Of a stretch of DNA of 45,825 bases, positions 41,781 to 45,825 are shown piece by piece (positions within the stretch are counted from its first letter, which is position 1; each line of letters starts with the position of its first letter). Source of the DNA: JBJXHG01 sp046160865. GTDB taxonomy: Bacteria; Planctomycetota; UBA1135; GCA-002686595. Position numbers and translations under genes: made by a program. The notes under the pieces are model-generated. The model saw nothing but the letters and a program-made list of their open reading frames with translations. It had not been told where the DNA came from and made no database searches. Where the stretch lies: the NCBI GenBank assembly GCA_046160865.1, contig JBJXHG010000131.1, forward strand, positions 1 to 45,825. The letters are read 5' to 3'.

Positions 41781-43262
41781 TCACGCGGGCGCGAGCAATC
41801 CGCCGAACACGCGCCGGTAGAGATTCGTCTGGAGCAAGAGCTCCGGGTCGAGCTCGCGCTTGAGCGCGAGGAAGGCGGCCGTCCTCTCGGGCGGAAACAT
41901 GCGCAGCATGTCCTCTTGTCCGATCACGAGGTCCTTCGCGAAGTAGAACTTGCCGCCACCTTCGAGAACGATCTGCGTGAGCCGCGCGCAGTGCTCCCAC
42001 AACGCGTCGCGCTTCTGTGGCGTGACCTTGTAGTCGAGCGCGAAGCTCCAGCCGTCGACGGCGTGCGTCAACCAGAACGGATCCGGCCGGTGGCGCTTGA
42101 ACACGCCGAGATACGGCACGAAGCCGCGCTCCTGATTGAGCGCGAGGATCCTCGCGTAGACGGCGCGCGCGGACTCCTTCGGCACGAACGCTTGGTATTG
42201 AATCAGTCCGCGGCGATCCGTGCGTCCGTAGGCCCACTTCCAGTTCGGCACGTAGTCGAGCAGGAACGCGAACGCGGCGTGCGCTTGCAAGTGCGGACCA
42301 CTCAGCGCTTCGAACCGGCCCGCCACGTACTTCGCGGCGTTGACGAAGCGCATGCCCGCGTCGTGATTGAAGAGCCGCAGGCCGCGCCACACTTCCGACT
42401 TCGGCACGACGCCGAGCAGGCGCGCGGGCAAGTCCTGGTGCTCGACGCGCAGCGTCTGTTCGGGATGCGCGTCCTCACCCGGCTCGAGGTAGCGCGCACT
42501 GTGGATCAAGCCGCGGCCGAGCGCGTCGCCGCCGGCGAAGCAGTCGACCCACGCGACGAGGTAGTCGGCCGACCGCGTACGCGACTCCATCGCGTCCATC
42601 ATTTCGCCGAGGTTGCGCGTGCTGATCGCCGTGACTTCGAGATCGCCGGAGTACACGCGCTTCGTCTCCAGCACGATGCGGCTGAACGTACCGAGCATCC
42701 CGAAGCCGCCGATCGCCGCGTGGAAGAGATCGGCGTCGCGCGTGCGGCTGCACGTGCGCACGGCGCCCGAAGGCAAGACGAGATCGAACTCGCGCACCGC
42801 ATCGCCGATCGTGCCGACGCAGTAGTTGTTCTTGCCGTGGATGTTCATCGCCACGGTGCCGCCGATGGTCGGGAACATCGTTCCCGACACGACGCGCGGC
42901 CACCAACCGTCGGCCAGGATCCGCTTCCACAAGTTCTCGATCGTGACGCCCGGCTCGACCGTGGCCACACCGGTTGCCGGATCCCAATCGAGGAAGCGGT
43001 TCATCGCGGTGAGCTCGAGCACGTGGCCGCGCTCGTTGACGCTCGCGTCGCCGTAGCTGCAGCCGGTACCCCGCAAGCCGAGCGTCGTCTTGTCCGCACG
43101 CGCGAGCTCGTACGCCGCGAGGATCTCGGCCACGCTCGTCGGGCGCAGCACGCGCGCCGGGGCGCCGACCGTCATGCCCCATCCTTCGACGTACTCGAAG
43201 GCCGAGCGCACGTGCACCGTCGCGGCAGCCGGCGCGCGCGCTGAGTTCCCGCGTGCGATCAC
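41781..43262 (-). CDS. DprE1-like FAD-dependent oxidase
   Basis: A 493-aa protein with the VAO-type FAD domain and C-terminal substrate domain of the decaprenylphosphoryl-ribose oxidase/arabinonolactone oxidase group. Signatures: GLRGTGCSYGDASVN (FAD binding), PGVTIENLWKRIL, GGTVAMNIHGKNNYCVG and GGFGMLGTFSRIVLET. In the C-terminal part, GLIQYQAFVPKE and KFYFAKD match DprE1 well. The position of mycobacterial Cys387, target of benzothiazinones (in GWNICVDF), reads Ala here (GWSFALDY). Non-actinobacterial members are thought to oxidise a sugar at C2 on a lipid carrier. It begins (GTG) 1 nt after the DprE2-like gene stops, so the pair is one unit. Confidence 0.82.
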   Translation of the reverse strand: MIARGNSARAPAAATVHVRSAFEYVEGWGMTVGAPARVLRPTSVAEILAAYELARADKTTLGLRGTGCSYGDASVNERGHVLELTAMNRFLDWDPATGVATVEPGVTIENLWKRILADGWWPRVVSGTMFPTIGGTVAMNIHGKNNYCVGTIGDAVREFDLVLPSGAVRTCSRTRDADLFHAAIGGFGMLGTFSRIVLETKRVYSGDLEVTAISTRNLGEMMDAMESRTRSADYLVAWVDCFAGGDALGRGLIHSARYLEPGEDAHPEQTLRVEHQDLPARLLGVVPKSEVWRGLRLFNHDAGMRFVNAAKYVAGRFEALSGPHLQAHAAFAFLLDYVPNWKWAYGRTDRRGLIQYQAFVPKESARAVYARILALNQERGFVPYLGVFKRHRPDPFWLTHAVDGWSFALDYKVTPQKRDALWEHCARLTQIVLEGGGKFYFAKDLVIGQEDMLRMFPPERTAAFLALKRELDPELLLQTNLYRRVFGGLLAPA

Positions 43263-43263
43263 G

Positions 43264-44085
43264 TCAGATGTTCAGCTTGCGGAACAAGAACGACGGGATC
43301 GCGCGCAGCGCCTTGCCGACGAACCACCAACGCAGCGGGACGAAGCGCTCGTTCACGCGATTGCGCGCCGCCACGAGGATCTGGCGCGCGGCTTCGTCGG
43401 CCGAGATCAGCCAGAAGACCTTCTCGACGCCGTGCGTCATCACCGTGTCGACGAAGCCCGGCTTGATGGTGCACACGTGCACGCCGGTTTCCGACAGCCG
43501 GTTGCGCAGCGCCTCGAGGTACGTGTTCAGCGCGGCCTTCGTCGTGCAGTACACCGGGTTGCCCTTGCGCCCGCGCTCACCGGCGATCGACGAGATACCG
43601 ACGAGCACTCCGGAGCGCTGCGTGCGAAAGAGCTGCGCGGCGCGGTTGCACCACGCGACGCAACCGCCGAGGTTCACCGCGATCTGATCGAGGTCCTTGT
43701 CCGTGTCGTACTCGTCCTTCGCCGTCTTCGGCATGATGCCGGCGGCGTAGATCGCGAGATCGAGGCCGCCGAGTCCGCGCACGACGCGCTCGAACAGGGC
43801 GCCGACCTCACCCGCGTCGCGCACGTCGTGCGCGTACACCGCGAGTGAGCCGCCGCTGCGCGCGCCGATCGCCGCACACTCGCGCGCGAGCTCGTCGAGC
43901 AACTCGCGGCGCCGCGCGAGAGCTGCGACTCGGTAGCCCTCGCCGACGAGACGGAGCGCGAGCGCGCGGCCGATCCCCGAGCTCGCGCCGACGACGAGCG
44001 CGCGCCGGTGCTCGATCGGCACGCCCGCGATGCGCGGCGCGCCGGCCGGGCGCTCGGTTTCGGATGTGGAAGTCGGAGCGGACAT
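43264..44085 (-). CDS. DprE2-like short-chain dehydrogenase
   Basis: A 273-aa SDR. The cofactor motif VVGASSGIGRALALRL is near residues 31-46; NLGG, ISSIAGERGRKGN and the catalytic YCTTK follow. The C-terminus (RAIPSFLFRKLNI) is hydrophobic and basic, as in membrane-associated DprE2. DprE2 reduces the keto sugar made by DprE1, giving the epimerised polyprenyl-phospho-arabinose in actinobacteria. In this Gram-negative context it probably forms a two-step epimerase with the next gene, acting on an unknown lipid-linked sugar. ATG 44085 is chosen because a good promoter ends at 44099; ATG 44100, inside the -10 sequence, is the alternative. Confidence 0.82.
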   Translation of the reverse strand: MSAPTSTSETERPAGAPRIAGVPIEHRRALVVGASSGIGRALALRLVGEGYRVAALARRRELLDELARECAAIGARSGGSLAVYAHDVRDAGEVGALFERVVRGLGGLDLAIYAAGIMPKTAKDEYDTDKDLDQIAVNLGGCVAWCNRAAQLFRTQRSGVLVGISSIAGERGRKGNPVYCTTKAALNTYLEALRNRLSETGVHVCTIKPGFVDTVMTHGVEKVFWLISADEAARQILVAARNRVNERFVPLRWWFVGKALRAIPSFLFRKLNI

Positions 44086-44098
44086 GCGAGGCGCGGGC

Positions 44099-44126
44099 AT
44101 TATCGGGTCGCGCGAGCGAGAACCAA
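44099..44126 (-). promoter_or_regulatory. -35/-10 promoter for the DprE2-DprE1-like operon
   Basis: In the minus-strand sense TTGGTT (44126-44121) and GATAAT (44104-44099) are separated by 16 nt, close to the sigma-70 consensus. Transcription would start around 44092, leaving a leader of about seven nt before ATG 44085. Confidence 0.5.
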
Positions 44127-44191
44127 CACCGCTCTCGCCGCGCGCACGCGGAACCGGCGCGCGGCCGCACGGCGTCGCGACGAAACGCGCG

Positions 44192-45094
44192 TCAAACCGC
44201 TCCCTCGCGTGGATCGCGGCGCTTCGCGAAGCTCGCTTCGAGCCAGCCGCCGGCGCGATGCAAGCCCGAGCGGCGTTGCACGAGCGCGAGCACGGCGCGT
44301 GCCGTGTCCTTCCAGCGCCTTCCGTCCGGCTCGTAGCTGCGAAAGAAGCGCGCGAGATCGGTCCGCGCGAGCGCGCGTCCGAGCTTCTCCTCGCGGCGCA
44401 CGACGAAACGCACGAAACGCTCGAGGTTCGTGTGCCGCTCCGCGGGCGACGCCGCCGCCACGCGCCGCGTGCGATCGAGATCGAGGAGCCAGACGCGCGG
44501 CGTCGCGCGCGCGAGCTCGGCATCCTCGACGAGCAAGTTGTTCGGCATGAGATCGGCGTGCAGGAACCCGGTGTCGTGCAAGCGACGCACGAGCGTGCCG
44601 ACCGCGGTGCACAGACCGCGGCGCGCGCGCGCATCGATCTCGCCGCGGCGCGCTGCGGCGAGCACGAACCCGAGATCGCGCGCGTGCTCGACGCGCCGCG
44701 TCACGATCTCGAGCTCGAAGCCGCCACCGGTGAGCGCGCGCGCGCGCGCGGCCACGACTTCCGGCGTGTGGAATCCGGCCTCGCGCAGCGCGGCGCTGAT
44801 GCACAGCTCACGGAACGGCCGCATCGGATCGGCGAAGCGCGCTCGAGTCAAGAAGCGCAACAGTCCGCCGTGGCTGAAGCGGCGCAGCAAGAAGACGCCG
44901 TCCGGCGTCGCGATTTCGTAGAGCGGCCGGCGCCCGGAGAGCCGGCTCGCCGCGTACACGCGCGCCGAATCCGCGCCGTAGCCGGCCGCACGCAGCGCTG
45001 CGTGCGCGTCGCGGTGCAGCGCACACAAGTTCGCCCCCGAGCGCTCGACGACATAGCGCTCCGGCAAGCGCAGCGTCAGCTCGGGCGCACGCAT
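44192..45094 (-). CDS. Kdo-kinase-like (KdkA/WaaP family) protein
   Basis: A 300-aa kinase-fold protein. The catalytic loop is DTGFLHADLMPNNLLVED (H-x-D-x4-N pattern) and the metal-binding Asp is in RVWLLDLDRTRRVAA, the arrangement of lipopolysaccharide 3-deoxy-manno-octulosonate kinases and WaaP. The N-lobe has the nucleotide-contacting stretch VFLLRRFSHGGLLRFL. It would phosphorylate an inner-core sugar on the cytoplasmic face of the inner membrane. This fits the lipid A gene upstream in the window and the sugar-lipid epimerase pair beside it. ATG 45094 is chosen because the sequence before it is not conserved in style. It may share its transcript with nothing else: the flanking gaps are 106 and 111 nt. 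Confidence 0.78.
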   Translation of the reverse strand: MRAPELTLRLPERYVVERSGANLCALHRDAHAALRAAGYGADSARVYAASRLSGRRPLYEIATPDGVFLLRRFSHGGLLRFLTRARFADPMRPFRELCISAALREAGFHTPEVVAARARALTGGGFELEIVTRRVEHARDLGFVLAAARRGEIDARARRGLCTAVGTLVRRLHDTGFLHADLMPNNLLVEDAELARATPRVWLLDLDRTRRVAAASPAERHTNLERFVRFVVRREEKLGRALARTDLARFFRSYEPDGRRWKDTARAVLALVQRRSGLHRAGGWLEASFAKRRDPREGAV

Positions 45095-45126
45095 GGCACG
45101 TGGTTCGAGAGCCTCATGAAGAACGG

Positions 45127-45158
45127 CAGACCGTCGCGCGCGGGCGCACGACGGTCTG
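45127..45158 (-). terminator. Hairpin after the Arg/Pro-rich gene
   Basis: A perfect 10-bp stem (45127-45136 with 45149-45158), loop 12 nt, lies 48 nt past the stop of the minus-strand gene ending at 45206. In that sense it is followed by CCGTTCTTC, a modest U-rich run, so it can be a terminator. Confidence 0.55.
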
Positions 45159-45205
45159 GATGGCCCGCACGTTCGACGCGCAGCACGTCGCACGAACGGA
45201 GCGGA

Positions 45206-45825
45206 TCAGTCGAGTCCGGCCCCGAAGCCCGAGCCGCCGGAATCGTTGCTCGGCGTCTCGCGCGCGGGCTCCGAACGCGGAGGCGGCGGCTCGCGCCGGA
45301 GCGGCGCGGTCGGCTGCTTCGAGCGCGCGTGCTTCGATGCGTCGAAGATGCCATCACCGAAACCTTCGCCGCTCGGTTGCGGGCGTTCCGACGGCGTCGC
45401 ACCGCGCGGTTCCGGTGCGCGCTCGCGCCGCTCGTCCGGGGCGGACGGAGCAGGCCGCCCGCGCTCTTCGAAGCGCTGTCCGCCGCCGGCGTCGGGTCGG
45501 CCGCGGCCTCGATCGTCGTGACGCGGACGACCGCCACCGCGCTCGTCGCGACCTCCGCCACCGTCGCGGCGCGGCGGAGCGTCGAAGGAACGTTCGCGGG
45601 GCTCGGCCGGACGCTCACGCGGGTCGGCGGGACGCTCGCGGGGTTCGAACGAACGTTGGCGCGGCTCGGGCCCGCGCTGCGCGGCTTCGTTGGAGCGGCC
45701 GCCTCGATCCCCGCGGTCGGCGCGATCCATGGGCCGGTCGCGCGGCTCCGGGGGCCGGTCGCGCGGCTCCGGGGGCCGGTCGCGCGGCTCCGGGGGCCGG
45801 TCGCGCGGCTCCGGGGCGCGGTCGC
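45206..45825 (-). CDS. Arg/Pro/Gly-rich disordered protein, C-terminal part (runs off the right edge)
   Basis: At least 206 residues of the C-terminal part are visible and the frame stays open to the window edge; an internal ATG at 45730 is not the start, since the repeats continue in frame beyond it. The sequence is low complexity: PEPRDRP-type heptads at the edge, then PREPRxR, RGG-like and RDERGGG stretches, and a tail ending GGSGFGAGLD. Such RGG/Pro tails occur on RNA helicases and other RNA-binding proteins in GC-rich bacteria, but the domain that would identify this one lies outside the window. I assign no function. Confidence 0.6.
   Translation of the reverse strand, partial: DRAPEPRDRPPEPRDRPPEPRDRPPEPRDRPMDRADRGDRGGRSNEAAQRGPEPRQRSFEPRERPADPRERPAEPRERSFDAPPRRDGGGGRDERGGGRPRHDDRGRGRPDAGGGQRFEERGRPAPSAPDERRERAPEPRGATPSERPQPSGEGFGDGIFDASKHARSKQPTAPLRREPPPPRSEPARETPSNDSGGSGFGAGLD
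45732..45815. repeat. 21-bp tandem repeat encoding RPPEPRD heptads
   Basis: Four exact copies of a 21-nt unit (45732-45752, 45753-45773, 45774-45794, 45795-45815) plus a partial fifth that continues to the edge. The unit is a multiple of three and codes for the heptad Arg-Pro-Pro-Glu-Pro-Arg-Asp, so copy-number change would keep the frame. It may extend beyond the window. Confidence 0.85.

Noticed and set aside
1..45825. tRNA, rRNA, riboswitch or CRISPR
   Set aside because: No cloverleaf, conserved rRNA string, known riboswitch core or repeat-spacer array was recognised in the gaps; a covariance-model search was not possible.

Overview
The window reads as chromosome of a very GC-rich Gram-negative bacterium. 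The Gram-negative reading rests on a lipid A gene (lpxB) and a Kdo/lipopolysaccharide-kinase-like protein. Giant FG-GAP and parallel beta-helix secreted proteins, anchored carboxypeptidase-regulatory-like proteins, sulfatase-like enzymes and ECF sigma genes together look most like Planctomycetota, with Myxococcota-like lineages as the alternative. That placement is inference from gene style; there is no rRNA or other marker here. I saw no tRNA, rRNA, CRISPR array or insertion sequence.

Layout. 1-5.6 kb: a 1008-aa membrane-anchored protein of carboxypeptidase-regulatory-like units, a possible lipoprotein, and a minus-strand TPR protein/kinase pair. 5.9-13.7 kb: two tandem paralogous secreted FG-GAP proteins, each with 14 blades (two 7-blade propellers); the first carries a one-base frameshift exactly between its propellers. 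13.7-18.1 kb: a large palindromic intergenic element, then lpxB, an ECF sigma factor, its anti-sigma-like partner and a YbjQ-family gene, the last three joined by ATGA overlaps. Next comes a compositionally foreign gene with a HEPN-like RNxxxH motif, sitting between the intact YbjQ gene and the 3' remnant of a second copy. 18.1-25.8 kb: a secreted beta-helix protein, an endonuclease/exonuclease/phosphatase-family protein, a second anchored carboxypeptidase-regulatory-like protein overlapping an iodotyrosine-deiodinase-like flavoprotein, and a secreted prenyltransferase/squalene-cyclase-fold protein.

25.9-30.6 kb is the most interesting locus. A signal-peptide TPR-CHAT protein (His/Cys dyad visible), a 134-aa protein with a basic N-terminus and an Asn-Asn-Gln-Cys-Gln-Cys-Gly motif near its C-terminus, and a radical SAM enzyme with a shortened SPASM (twitch-like) region lie in order on one strand, closed by a strong bidirectional terminator. 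This resembles a peptide-modification (RiPP-like) cassette with a caspase-like protease attached.

30.6-36.2 kb: a MamK-like actin behind a degenerate GGDEF protein, an SDR and signal peptidase I on the minus strand, then a second copy of the palindromic element and a Tat-type lipoprotein M24 peptidase. 36.4-37.8 kb: two very small genes (40-aa membrane peptide, 37-aa basic protein), a DUF1232-like protein and another membrane protein. 37.9-41.8 kb: an AlbA/Schlafen-like protein, a sulfatase-fold membrane protein with Thr at the nucleophile position, and apaH. 41.8-45.8 kb, minus strand: a DprE1-like/DprE2-like pair, a Kdo-kinase-like protein, and a partial Arg/Pro-rich disordered protein running off the right edge.

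Several genes have a TAnnnT -10-like hexamer within about 6-15 nt of the start codon, suggesting leaderless or very short-leader transcripts are common.
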